A DNA stretch of 64,000 bases. It comes from JADJXV01 sp046328995 (GTDB taxonomy: Bacteria; Bacteroidota; Ignavibacteria; Kapaibacteriales; UBA961). The position numbers and the translations under genes were made by a program. Within the stretch, counting starts at the first letter, position 1. Every line of letters starts with the position of its first letter. Below are positions 53,318-62,043 of this stretch, piece after piece. The stretch spans positions 1,240,001 through 1,304,000 of the forward strand of contig JAXLVN010000001.1 in assembly GCA_046328995.1 (NCBI GenBank), in the 5' to 3' direction. The notes below the pieces were generated by a model that was not told the origin of the DNA, made no database searches, and saw only the letters and a program-made list of their open reading frames with translations.

Positions 53318-53812
53318 ACCATCGAAGGAAGAATTCAATCAACAGGAGGAATACATCCATCAATCGGAGGAGTGAAAAAGTCAGCCCGAGGAGTGAAAAA
53401 GTCAGCCCGAGGAGTAAAGAAGTCAGCCCGAGGAGTGAAAAAGTCAGCCCGAGGAGTGAAAAAGTCAGCCCGAGGAGTAAAGAAGTCAGCCCGAGGAGTG
53501 AGGAAGTCAGTCCGAGGAGTGAGGAAGTCCGTCCGAGGAGTGAGGAAGTCCGTCCGAGGAGTGAAAAAGTCAGCCCGAGGAGTGAGGAAGTCCGTCCGAG
53601 GAGTGAGGAAGTCCGTCCGAGGAGTGAGGAAGGTGCGTCCGAGGAGTGAGAAAGTCCGTCCGAGGAGTGAAAAGGTGCGTCCGAGGAGTGAGGAAGTCCG
53701 TCCGAGGAGTGAAAAAGTCAGCCCGAGGAGTAGATAGAGTCATTCGGAGGAATAAAACAGTCATCCTAAGGAACATAACCGTTAACCTGAGGAATGCTGC
53801 TGTTAGCTGACC
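53318..53812. repeat. 21-bp minisatellite, about 17 clear copies plus degenerate flanks
   Basis: Between about 53366 and 53740 the unit GTGAAAAAGTCAGCCCGAGGA repeats head to tail, with a variant GTGAGGAAGTCCGTCCGAGGA. Flanking copies decay on both sides (AGGAGGAATACATCC at 53345; GGAGGAATAAAACAG near 53736; GAGGAATGCTGC near 53792). A GTG-started frame at 53372-53737 would read as V-K-K-S-A-R-G repeats, but one 22-base unit near 53621 shifts the frame and the peptide changes to P-R-S-E-K-V-R. That suggests non-coding tandem expansion. Confidence 0.88.
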
Positions 53813-54436
53813 GCATGGAAGAAATGTTCGGCAGAGCGTTTCACATCGGCGAATGAACATATACCACCGGAAGGAAAATCACGAATGATACTTTTTCAAA
53901 CTGTTTATTTTCCCTTAAGGTTACGTGCGCGGCCTTTCCTGCTCCCGGGCTGTACCGCATCTTCACCGTGTGGCACAGAGGCATCTTGCTTTGGGTTACC
54001 CGGTGCTTCGCTTCCGGGTAACCCTTCGGGAAAGGAACCTAAAGAACTCAGCCATTGCGCAAGCTACTATTCGCTTGGTGATGATTGCCGTGTCCATAGC
54101 AAGCGAACGTACCACGATGTTCCCTCGACTTCGGCGCGTCGCTCAGCATACCCATGGCTCACCCGTCGGGACATAGCGCAGCGTTCGGATAGTATGCATG
54201 TGCCGGAATTGGGCTGTGGTGTGCATGAATTCAAACATGAGCGGTTGACAATGCCGTTCGACTGCTGCTCGCACGACCGGAAAGAGAGCCTTACAGCACG
54301 CAAAAGTAGTGTTTTTGTAGTAGTGATTGAGGCGCCCGTATTCCCGAATTTTGCACCGTACAATGACGCAGGTATGACCGCATGTGAACAGCGGGTGCCG
54401 CGCAGTATTTATCTTCCAATTTATCAAGAGTTTGGT
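53813..54436. other. Non-coding stretch with one strong hairpin
   Basis: GGGTTACCCGG (53993-54003) pairs with CCGGGTAACCC (54014-54024) around TGCTTCGCTT, without a T run. An in-frame open extension of the downstream lipoprotein gene covers the region, but its translation is low-complexity and precedes the clear lipoprotein signal, so I treat it as non-coding. Confidence 0.5.
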
Positions 54437-55021
54437 ATGAGATTACCTTCAACCTTAATCGGCGCGGCAATCCTTGTCGCAGGATTGGTAGGGTGCACAA
54501 AAGATGAAACGACATCCACCCCTACCGTCATTCAAATTACGCAAGCGCAGCTTGATGCTGCAACAATCGTGTATTCTCCGAAAGACACGGGAATTGTCCT
54601 CGACCCCTATGCGGCTTTTGTCAATCCCCCGCTCTTTAATGATACAACCACCCGCGACAAAAAAATTCGCTATCTGACAGCGAATATCAAAGCCGGCGAT
54701 CCTATTGTGCCGGGTACGATCTTCGTACGTAAAAAATTCGATCATCTCGGCGGCAATGCTCATTCTGCCACGCCGAATGATATCGTTGTGCTTGTCAAGC
54801 GGGAAGCAGGATACAACGCGAATAGCAAAGATTTTGAGATGATGAAATTCACGGCCTCGACCTATGGATTGAAGGGTGTCGATCTCACGAAATACCCGAA
54901 TGGATTGCTTCCACCAACAACTGACAGTACCCGGGGAACGAATGCCACGTTCTTTGCTAATTGTCTGAGTTGTCATAATAATACCTCTTCCACAGGTGGT
55001 GATTTTATATTCAGTAAATAA
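54437..55021 (+). CDS. Cytochrome P460-like lipoprotein with a CxxCH heme site
   Basis: A 194-residue protein from ATG 54437 with a lipoprotein signal (MRLPSTLIGAAILVAGLVGC, Cys20). The body follows the cytochrome P460 pattern: I-V-P-G-T-I-F-V-R-K-K-F-D, D-I-V-V-L-V-K-R-E-A-G-Y and K-D-F-E-M-M-K-F. C-L-S-C-H (176-180) near the C-terminus is the covalent heme c site. P460 proteins oxidize hydroxylamine or bind NO, but many P460-like proteins have other or unknown roles, and the crosslinking Lys cannot be judged by eye. The mature start C-T-K-D-E-T-T-S-T-P-T resembles that of the carbonic anhydrase lipoprotein. Confidence 0.75.
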   Translation: MRLPSTLIGAAILVAGLVGCTKDETTSTPTVIQITQAQLDAATIVYSPKDTGIVLDPYAAFVNPPLFNDTTTRDKKIRYLTANIKAGDPIVPGTIFVRKKFDHLGGNAHSATPNDIVVLVKREAGYNANSKDFEMMKFTASTYGLKGVDLTKYPNGLLPPTTDSTRGTNATFFANCLSCHNNTSSTGGDFIFSK

Positions 55022-55097
55022 CTATTTTTCTATGTTTCCGGGATGTCGTAATTTTACGGCATCTCGGAAGTAATTACTATTGCATGGGGTTATAGGT

Positions 55098-55565
55098 ATG
55101 AAAAAAAATATACTTCAATACGTTACACAGATCTTCAGTATTGTCTTCATTGGGTTAGTAGCATGCTTCCTCTCTACAACAATGCGTGCGCAGGAAATTG
55201 GACTGGCAAAAGCCGAGAAAGCAATGGATTCCAATCGGAGCAGCGAAAAAACACCAAAAATATCTTCATCGGAATCAAAGAGTTATGCGGACGCAGAAAC
55301 GGATGAATCCGAGCTCTTTATTCGTGAAATGAAGCCGGTATTTACGTCCACACGCAGTACATTTTACGTTATTCTCCACGAAGCAGCCGTGCTTGAAATC
55401 CGGTTGTTTGACTCCCGCGGTGCTGCCATCAGCGCGATGCAGAAAAAGTCATTCGAGTCCGGCTGTGTGATACTTGAAATACCTATCACCATGCCGGAGG
55501 ACAAAGAAATCGTCTGTTGTGTGAAAGTGAACGGTAAAAAGTATATGAAAACATTCCACCTCTAA
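55098..55565 (+). CDS. Small exported protein of unknown function
   Basis: A 155-residue protein from ATG 55098 with a signal peptide (MKKNILQYVTQIFSIVFIGL, cleavage after M-R-A-Q). Residues 35-75 are a polar, serine- and glutamate-rich segment. Residues 80-155 form a small beta domain (F-Y-V-I-L-H-E-A-A-V-L-E-I-R-L-F-D-S-R-G) whose strand pattern recalls the T9SS sorting-domain fold, but it lacks the PNP start, so I would not call it a sorting signal. It lies 76 bases after the cytochrome gene in the same direction. Confidence 0.6.
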   Translation: MKKNILQYVTQIFSIVFIGLVACFLSTTMRAQEIGLAKAEKAMDSNRSSEKTPKISSSESKSYADAETDESELFIREMKPVFTSTRSTFYVILHEAAVLEIRLFDSRGAAISAMQKKSFESGCVILEIPITMPEDKEIVCCVKVNGKKYMKTFHL

Positions 55566-55710
55566 CGGCATCTGCAGGTCGTGTATGGAGTTTTGCATCC
55601 GTGATGCCATAAAGCACACATGCCTCTCCTCATGGCTGAAAAGCTGATTACGAGAGCGGTGAATGCAATGCCGGAAAAAGTGCGCGCTACAATTGACAAA
55701 GACGACAATT

Positions 55711-57225
55711 ATGACAGATCACGAACTCGAAGACCTTTTAGAACAATCGGACTCTGAGGCGACGAAAGGCAATTACACGGCATCGCTTCATCTTGCCGAG
55801 CAAGCTCTCGTCTATGCCAAGGCATACAAACGTGAGGCATTTACTGTGAATGTCCTCAATAGTCTCGGCAATATTCATGAATCGCTCGGAAATTTTGATA
55901 AATCATTACTTTACTATTCGGAAGCATTAGACTATTATACCGAGCGCAATCTTCGGTCGGGCATAGCCGGCATTTCCGGAAATATTGGTCTCGTCTATTC
56001 TTATCTGGGACAGTATGAAAAAGCGCTGGAATATTATACCCGGGCAATCACCCTGCACCGGGAGCTGAAGGAAGATGCACATACGGCGCGCGTCATCGGC
56101 AATATTGGTCTGATTTACTATTTTTTGAAATCGTATGATCAGGCATTGGAATACTTCACGATAGCTCTTGAATCCCACGAAAAGCTTGGTAATAAACTAT
56201 TTATTGCTAATGTTGCCTGTAATATAGGAATTGTCTATACTGCCACACAGCAGTATGATAAAGCGCTAGAATATACCCATCGGGCATTGTCTGTTTTTCA
56301 AGAACTTGGTTCGCAAAACGGAATTGCGGTGATGTTCGGCGAGCTTGCTGCTATCAATGCCGACCTCGGCAATTTTGAAACTTCGTGGGAATACTTCAGG
56401 CAGTCTCTTGATATCCACCGAACTCTCAACGAAAAATATGACGTTGCCCGGGTGCAAGGGAATATCGCCGGGCTGTTTGCCAATCAACAATGGAACGGCT
56501 ATTCTTTGGAGACGGCAGTTGAGTGGTATGAGCGGGCAATTGAAGGCGCACGCGAAGTCGGAGCCAAGTATCTGGCAGCTACATTTCACCATGCACTTTC
56601 GGAATTGTATCAGGAGAAGGGAAATTACCGGGAAGAACTCCGTCATTTCAAAGAATATCACCGTATTGAGAAAGAAGTATTCAACGATGAATCCGACAAA
56701 CGCCTCAAAAACCTTCAGATTATCCATGAAGTCGAGCAGACGAAAAAACAAGCAGAATTCCTACGACTTGAGAATGAAAAGATGAAACACGAACAAGACC
56801 TTCAAACAAAACATCTTACAACGCTCACAATGTCGCTCGTGCAGCAAAATGAATTTCTCAGGACATTGCGAAACGAACTCCTACGCCTTGCTGATACTGT
56901 CGATGCTCATAGAGAATCACCGCTCAAAGACATCGCTAAACGGGTGAAGAAACAAAGTCAGGCGCAGGAGGAATGGTCTGCTTTCGAGGCGCAGTTTAGT
57001 TTGTTGCATGCTGATTTTATCCAACGTTTGTCAGAGAAATTCCCGACTCTCTCCCCTACTGAACTCAAAGTCTGTGCTCTCCTACGGATTGGACTTTCTA
57101 CCAAAGAAATATCAACGCTTTTGTTTGTGACCCTGCGATGCGTAGAGACGCATCGGTATAGGATCCGGAAGAAGATGAATGTTGAAGGCAAGGATAATTT
57201 AATTTTGATTCTGCATTCTTTGTAG
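55711..57225 (+). CDS. TPR-LuxR-type transcriptional regulator
   Basis: A 504-residue cytosolic protein from ATG 55711. About seven TPRs fill residues 5-340 (G-N-I-G-L-V-Y-S-Y-L with Y-Y-T-R-A-I), followed by a coiled coil (345-440) and a C-terminal LuxR/GerE helix-turn-helix: L-S-P-T-E-L-K-V-C-A-L-L-R-I-G-L-S-T-K-E-I-S, then V-E-T-H-R-Y-R-I-R-K-K-M. Its TPR half closely resembles that of the histidine kinase at 3651-5492, with the kinase core swapped for a DNA-binding domain. It may respond to the same type of ligand directly. No receiver domain is present. Confidence 0.9.
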   Translation: MTDHELEDLLEQSDSEATKGNYTASLHLAEQALVYAKAYKREAFTVNVLNSLGNIHESLGNFDKSLLYYSEALDYYTERNLRSGIAGISGNIGLVYSYLGQYEKALEYYTRAITLHRELKEDAHTARVIGNIGLIYYFLKSYDQALEYFTIALESHEKLGNKLFIANVACNIGIVYTATQQYDKALEYTHRALSVFQELGSQNGIAVMFGELAAINADLGNFETSWEYFRQSLDIHRTLNEKYDVARVQGNIAGLFANQQWNGYSLETAVEWYERAIEGAREVGAKYLAATFHHALSELYQEKGNYREELRHFKEYHRIEKEVFNDESDKRLKNLQIIHEVEQTKKQAEFLRLENEKMKHEQDLQTKHLTTLTMSLVQQNEFLRTLRNELLRLADTVDAHRESPLKDIAKRVKKQSQAQEEWSAFEAQFSLLHADFIQRLSEKFPTLSPTELKVCALLRIGLSTKEISTLLFVTLRCVETHRYRIRKKMNVEGKDNLILILHSL

Positions 57226-57432
57226 GAGAAAAGAGCGCATCCCCGTACCGGGAAAAACGTTCGGTATCGGTGAAGATGTGGTCAAGTAAGTGGGGGCAGT
57301 TTCATTCATTGTGCATTGGGGACATGCAGGTGACGCATACCGAAGAACGTCACCACGCGAACTACAACGACTACAAGGCGCAGGACGCAAGCAGGAGCAA
57401 GAATGGTGTGCGGCGCGTTCGGTCAATTCATC

Positions 57433-57933
57433 TTACAACTGCAGCGCCATTTGGCATTCGGTATAATACTGTCCTTTCCAAAAGATTGCATGGTCTTCGG
57501 TAGCAAAGAGTCGGAATCCGAATTTTTCATACAATCCCCGTGCAGCAGTATTATGGGCGACAACGGTAAGATTAATTCGTTCAATATCACCAAGCTTCCT
57601 TGCGCGCAGCAGCACTTCGTCGATCAGGCGCGCCCCAATGCCGCGTCCCCGTGCCTGAGGAGCACAATACATGCGAAAGAGTATTCCTTTATGCCGTAAT
57701 TTTTCGCGGTTCATGCCATCGCGCATAAAGCTCACCACACCACGCAGAGTACCCTCCTCATACGCACCAAGCGTAAAACTGTCCGGAGTATCATTCGTTG
57801 GAAATGGAGCATGCGCATCATCATTGGGAGTGATGCGGAAACTATCTTCATCGAGCACAAGCCCTTGATGAAAGAAATGCTTGTATGCGTGGATTTGTGC
57901 GGAGGTAATCTCTTGTATGATTATGGAATTCAT
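57433..57933 (-). CDS. GNAT N-acetyltransferase
   Basis: A 166-residue acetyltransferase with the full GNAT core: G-A-Y-E-E-G-T-L-R-G-V-V-S-F (strand pair), M-Y-C-A-P-Q-A-R-G-R-G-I-G-A-R-L-I-D-E-V (acetyl-CoA loop, about residues 88-107), V-V-A-H-N-T-A-A-R-G-L-Y-E-K-F-G-F (motif B). The substrate cannot be told. It is convergent with the TPR-LuxR gene, about 200 bases apart, and no gene is apparent in that gap. Confidence 0.88.
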   Translation of the reverse strand: MNSIIIQEITSAQIHAYKHFFHQGLVLDEDSFRITPNDDAHAPFPTNDTPDSFTLGAYEEGTLRGVVSFMRDGMNREKLRHKGILFRMYCAPQARGRGIGARLIDEVLLRARKLGDIERINLTVVAHNTAARGLYEKFGFRLFATEDHAIFWKGQYYTECQMALQL

Positions 57934-58029
57934 GGGGAATAGATACTTATTGTTGTAATAATTTGAATTGCAGGTACATGCGCATATATTAACTTGACCA
58001 TGTACATCGAAATGTAGGTTTGATATGTT

Positions 58030-58057
58030 GTAGGGGCAGAAAATTTTCTGCCCCTAC
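58030..58057. repeat. Perfect 28-bp palindrome
   Basis: GTAGGGGCAGAAAA is followed directly by its exact inverse TTTTCTGCCCCTAC. It belongs to the same small palindrome family as 50584-50605 and sits between the GNAT start and the T9SS protein stop. Confidence 0.85.
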
Positions 58058-58103
58058 GGTCACAACCTTCATCAACTGAATACCTTTCGAGTAATCCTAT
58101 CTT

Positions 58104-59528
58104 CTACTTTTCAATTATCAAATTCCCTGTCTTCATTATACCGCTTATCGATGATACATGATAGAGGTAGAGTCCGTTCGGCAAGTCGAGCGTTATCATT
58201 TCATGCTCACTACTTATAGGTTGCCGAGCTACAATTTGCCCAAGAACATTGTGGATTGTAAGAGTAGAGTGAGCAGCTATTGCTTCACCGAAATTGACCA
58301 TAAATGTGCCAATATTCGGATTTGGAATTATACTCGCCTGTTGTATGGCAATCGGCTCTTCAACCTCGGTAGTGGTCGTATCAAATGTCAGAATCTTCAC
58401 ACCGGTCCAATTGGAGGCAAAGGGCACCACGGCACAGATATAGGAAAGGTAGAGTTCATTTTTGTAGAGCCCAATGCCCCACGTGCCAAGTCCATTCGAC
58501 TCACCGCCGTAGCTTGTGCAGGAGTCCGGCCGCCGGGGATTCGACACATCGATGACCTTCATATCGCTTTTGCCGGTGGACATAAACACTTTCCTGCGGG
58601 AGGCTTGATAGTGAATTTCATTCGCATGTACGGGACTGGTGAACCAATTATTATCGGGAGCATTGTACGGATTCCACCAACCGATCAGCGTCATTGCGGA
58701 GGTGTCTTTGATACTCAGCACTTCCATTCCCGCATAATCGACGGCGACATACAGCAATGTATCATCAAGCACAAGATTATTATATGCTTTGGGATGATTA
58801 AGCGGCTTGTACATCAGAGGATTGCACCACCTCCCTGTTTCGATGGGCGCTCGTTTATCGGTACAATTAATAATACGCACGCCACCGGCATCATAACACA
58901 AATAGACAATGCTGTTTTTTACTTCCAAGCCCCGCGCGTTGTAGAGATTTGCGTTTGGATTGGCTACAGGAGGAAATTGTATGGAAGGAATATACTGCGA
59001 GACAAACTGTATATCGTGTTTGTCACTGACATCAAGCACAATCAATCCGCTTTGCATAGCGCCGAGATAGGCGTACTTCCCTTCTGTTTTGACAATTCCC
59101 CCACCGCTTGCCGAACCGGGAACGATGTAATAATCGGTAACGACAGGTTGAGTAGGTGCAGTCACATCGACAATCGCCATTCCCCCTTGCTGCGGATTGG
59201 TAAAGGTATTTCCGAGCGCGAGATAGAGATACGTACCGTTTTGAGAGAGGTTCATCACATCGAGCGAACCAAGCGCAGACGTTGGAACGGTGGCAACGAG
59301 CACGGGCTGCATACGATTATGTATATCATAGATGTTCAACCCCGCCTCTTTCGTGGCCACATAAAGGTAGGGACGCTCATCAGCATCATGGATCATCGTC
59401 ATCGTCATCGTTGCGCAGGTGGAAGCAATATCTGCCTGCCATCGAAGATTCATCGGGCAGTCAATTTGAGATGAACACGGAGAATAGCAATACGAGAGGA
59501 GCAGTGCAACAAGTACTATTTTTTTCAT
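58104..59528 (-). CDS. T9SS-exported LVIVD-repeat propeller protein
   Basis: A 474-residue protein; ATG 59528 has AAGGAG at good spacing and gives the signal peptide MKKIVLVALLLSYCYSPCSS. The body consists of LVIVD-type repeats: G-M-A-I-V-D-V-T-A-P-T-Q-P, G-L-I-V-L-D-V-S-D-K-H-D, V-R-I-I-N-C-T-D-K-R-A-P, D-M-K-V-I-D-V-S-N-P-R-R-P. The last 75 residues are a type A T9SS sorting domain (I-I-P-N-P-N-I-G-T-F-M-V-N, then N-G-L-Y-L-Y-H-V-S). LVIVD propellers are surface-exposed proteins of unknown, possibly adhesive, function. Confidence 0.92.
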   Translation of the reverse strand: MKKIVLVALLLSYCYSPCSSQIDCPMNLRWQADIASTCATMTMTMIHDADERPYLYVATKEAGLNIYDIHNRMQPVLVATVPTSALGSLDVMNLSQNGTYLYLALGNTFTNPQQGGMAIVDVTAPTQPVVTDYYIVPGSASGGGIVKTEGKYAYLGAMQSGLIVLDVSDKHDIQFVSQYIPSIQFPPVANPNANLYNARGLEVKNSIVYLCYDAGGVRIINCTDKRAPIETGRWCNPLMYKPLNHPKAYNNLVLDDTLLYVAVDYAGMEVLSIKDTSAMTLIGWWNPYNAPDNNWFTSPVHANEIHYQASRRKVFMSTGKSDMKVIDVSNPRRPDSCTSYGGESNGLGTWGIGLYKNELYLSYICAVVPFASNWTGVKILTFDTTTTEVEEPIAIQQASIIPNPNIGTFMVNFGEAIAAHSTLTIHNVLGQIVARQPISSEHEMITLDLPNGLYLYHVSSISGIMKTGNLIIEK

Positions 59529-59620
59529 GGCTTCTCCTTGACTATGATCAGTAAATGCGAATGTATAGTACAACCGGTTTTATTATCTGATGTACTGACA
59601 GATTATCTATTCACAACACC

Positions 59621-60085
59621 TCAATACTTCAATTCCACATCGAGCTGACGTCCTTCCTGCAGTGCTTTATTATCCAATCCAATACCGACGGCAATTCCAA
59701 TTGCCATTCCAATCGGCATTCCTACACCAAGTAATCCGATATTGCCGATACTGATGCCGAAAGCAACGCCGATAGGCAGACCGAATGCGGTCATTCCAAG
59801 CACGAGCCACATATTGCGGTAGTGGTTTTTTATAACGAGCCGGAGTTCTTTTTCGAGAATTTTGAGTACGTTCAGCTGCACCTTTCTCATCATCTTACGG
59901 TGTGCACTACTAGTACCGGAAAAGGAATTAATTGCATGAATTTCAGCGTTGATGGATTGAACAATTGCATCCGGCACCTGTTTCATGCGGAGCTCGGCAA
60001 GGAGCTGCTCAAAGCTGCCGATCATATCATTCAGTTTTTGATCTAAGGCATCATCTGTTCGGATATTGATCTGTGTGTATTCCAT
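59621..60085 (-). CDS. Small protein with a Gly-rich double transmembrane hairpin
   Basis: A 154-residue protein. Residues 1-85 are helical and charged, with a predicted coiled-coil tendency; residues 92-140 form two glycine-rich membrane segments (M-W-L-V-L-G-M-T-A-F-G-L-P-I-G-V-A-F-G and G-L-L-G-V-G-M-P-I-G-M-A-I-G-I-A-V-G). The glycine-zipper-like second half recalls small membrane proteins of unknown function. A very G-rich run (about 60264-60278) lies in the gap toward the PhyH gene. Confidence 0.65.
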   Translation of the reverse strand: MEYTQINIRTDDALDQKLNDMIGSFEQLLAELRMKQVPDAIVQSINAEIHAINSFSGTSSAHRKMMRKVQLNVLKILEKELRLVIKNHYRNMWLVLGMTAFGLPIGVAFGISIGNIGLLGVGMPIGMAIGIAVGIGLDNKALQEGRQLDVELKY

Positions 60086-60282
60086 GGGATATTGATAGAG
60101 TTGTCATTGATGTAAAATGCTCACCATCGCACCTGCGAAAATACTGAAAATAGCCAAACACACTGTACGACAACCAATTCTATCAATAGCTTCACCAAGC
60201 CGCGCTCTTCCTCGCGTACTTGACCAAGCCGCTCTTCACCGAGCCGCTGGCGAAGAAGCGAGGGGCTCGGGGGGGGGGTGGG

Positions 60283-61017
60283 CTAAAATATTGAATTCCA
60301 TGGCAAGCACGCGCATTCCTCTTCCGTCGGCAGATTACCGGTATCGCGAAACGAGAGGAAATCGGGTGAATTATCGCAATAGATAATGTCAAAGGCGAAT
60401 CTGTTCTTGCCATAGAGTCCGCGGTGAATCATATTGGCAGAGAATATCAGCACATCACCTTTTTCGAGGGGAATGATACGTCCGGTTGAGAGAGAGTCGC
60501 TTGAGGTTTTACCATCTAATTGCATGCGGACTGCATATTCTTCATTCGTATCCCATGCGCGGTGCGAACCCGGCACGAGCTCGATACCATGTTCGGCAGT
60601 GAGTGGTATTCGGCAGTGAAGAATTGTCTGGGAGCCGAGCATTGCTTGCTGTTCGGCAATGCCACGCCCTGTGTATTGCACATCCCGATGCCAGTAATTC
60701 CGTTGCTGTGGCGCGCACGGATCAAAAAAGAGCTGTGTATTGAGGAATTTCGGCGGGTTCGGAAAGAGAGGTTCAATAATCGAGCGCACCTTTGCTTGCG
60801 TAATAAACTCAAACACCCGAAGCAACTCTTCACGCCTCAGATACTCACCCGAGGTGATACTATGGCTATTAATCGCGCCCCGCAGGTACAGTTCTTTATT
60901 TGCCATCATCCACGCCACATGAAATTGCCCTAGAAGAGTTTCGATATCCACAAGCTCTGAATGTGTAAAGAATTGCGGGAGATGTAAGTAGCCGTTTTGG
61001 GAGTATTGATTGTGCAT
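60283..61017 (-). CDS. Phytanoyl-CoA dioxygenase-family (PhyH) Fe(II)/2-oxoglutarate oxygenase
   Basis: A 244-residue double-stranded beta-helix oxygenase. The iron triad is clear: His110 and Asp112 in N-Y-W-H-R-D-V-Q-Y, and His198 in S-A-N-M-I-H-R-G; Arg206 in K-N-R-F-A-F-D would hold 2-oxoglutarate. E-L-V-P-G-S-H-R-A-W-D is the usual PhyH loop. Family members hydroxylate fatty acyl-CoAs, amino acids or natural-product intermediates. No biosynthetic cluster is adjacent, so the substrate is open. Confidence 0.9.
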   Translation of the reverse strand: MHNQYSQNGYLHLPQFFTHSELVDIETLLGQFHVAWMMANKELYLRGAINSHSITSGEYLRREELLRVFEFITQAKVRSIIEPLFPNPPKFLNTQLFFDPCAPQQRNYWHRDVQYTGRGIAEQQAMLGSQTILHCRIPLTAEHGIELVPGSHRAWDTNEEYAVRMQLDGKTSSDSLSTGRIIPLEKGDVLIFSANMIHRGLYGKNRFAFDIIYCDNSPDFLSFRDTGNLPTEEECACLPWNSIF

Positions 61018-61094
61018 GAGAGGTTACGTTAGATGAGAGAATTGTTGTAGTAATTGTTATTGATTCTTGTCTCTGAATTCTTCATTTTTCCATG

Positions 61095-61829
61095 TTATTC
61101 AAATTGCAGCACTCCAATCATCACACCAAACTGTCCATCGGTCTGTTCCCATTTCTTCTCTGGCAGATATGCTCTCGAGACGAAACCGTCTAGATATAAG
61201 GCATTCGTACAACCCATCGATTGAAAGTATCGTGCGAAGGTATAGAAATTAACTTCTTTCTTGGACATCACAAACAGCACGTCGTTATTAGGAAGAATAC
61301 CGACACCATTACGCACGTTCAGATTCGTGGATTTCTCAACAAAATCTGGGTGAATTTTGCCATTAATGACTAGCATCGGACCTGACTGCGTTGCATAGGT
61401 GATGGCGGTAGTATTCTTCCATTCATCCACGGTACAGATTCCTGCTCGCTTATCATTTGTCACATAAAACACTCCACCCGGTCGCAGATAAAAATTCCCT
61501 TTTCCGCTCGACATATTGAGCGGCGTAATGACCTTCCCCTTTTCGACAAAAAGTCCAAGCGGAGAATACTCGGCCGTAAACATCCCGGCATTCATAGCAA
61601 ACAACAGCCGCGAGTGTTGCGTTTTGACACAAGAGTCAAGACGCTGAAAATTGCCAAGCACTTCCCCGCTGTCATTCTTCCAAAACATCTTGATACCCGA
61701 TGACTTCGCATCGACCGTATAACTCAGAAAAAGATCATCCTGCTGGTGCTGTTTGGTGGTGTAATAGTAGATAGAAGTGGAGAGGAGGAGGGTTGCGAGG
61801 ACTGAGAGGAGGAGGATTGGGGTTTTCAT
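61095..61829 (-). CDS. Exported NAGPA/phosphodiester-glycosidase-family protein
   Basis: A 244-residue protein with an N-terminal signal anchor (MKTPILLLSVLATLLLSTSI). It matches the NAGPA (phosphodiester glycosidase, DUF2233) pattern: L-L-F-A-M-N-A-G-M-F, P-L-G-L-F-V-E-K-G, G-N-F-Y-L-R-P-G-G-V-F, A-T-Q-S-G-P-M-L-V-I, R-N-G-V-G-I-L and A-L-Y-L-D-G. The founding mammalian enzyme removes GlcNAc from a phosphodiester; bacterial members are thought to act on cell-wall or exopolysaccharide phosphodiesters. It is likely periplasmic or membrane-tethered. Confidence 0.88.
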   Translation of the reverse strand: MKTPILLLSVLATLLLSTSIYYYTTKQHQQDDLFLSYTVDAKSSGIKMFWKNDSGEVLGNFQRLDSCVKTQHSRLLFAMNAGMFTAEYSPLGLFVEKGKVITPLNMSSGKGNFYLRPGGVFYVTNDKRAGICTVDEWKNTTAITYATQSGPMLVINGKIHPDFVEKSTNLNVRNGVGILPNNDVLFVMSKKEVNFYTFARYFQSMGCTNALYLDGFVSRAYLPEKKWEQTDGQFGVMIGVLQFE

Positions 61830-62043
61830 AGGTATTTTTTCATATTCTTTGTAGTGACAGGTCGCAACCTGTCACTACGCGCAGTGGTAAATTTTGATGT
61901 TGGGTGTACGGGCAGTAAATTTTCTGCCACTACAGTATAGATTATTGCCAATAGTAGGCATACTACATCAATTATTTGTGCATACATTTCCGTAGTATTT
62001 GTGTAAGGTTATTGGATTCGCTGACTAAAATCAGAATTAACAC

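Noticed and set aside
53372..53737. A 121-codon GTG-started frame reading as V-K-K-S-A-R-G repeats
   Set aside because: It is the translation of the 21-bp minisatellite; a 22-base unit shifts the repeat phrase, no ribosome site is distinct from the repeat itself, and both strands are open equally.
53885..54436. Long N-terminal extension of the P460-like gene
   Set aside because: A clear lipoprotein signal peptide begins at 54437; the extension is low-complexity and precedes it, which is incompatible with export.
58158..59474. A 438-codon plus-strand frame antisense to the LVIVD protein
   Set aside because: The opposite strand has a signal peptide, repeats, a sorting domain and a good ribosome site; this frame is His/Arg/Ile-rich with none of these, a shadow of codon bias.
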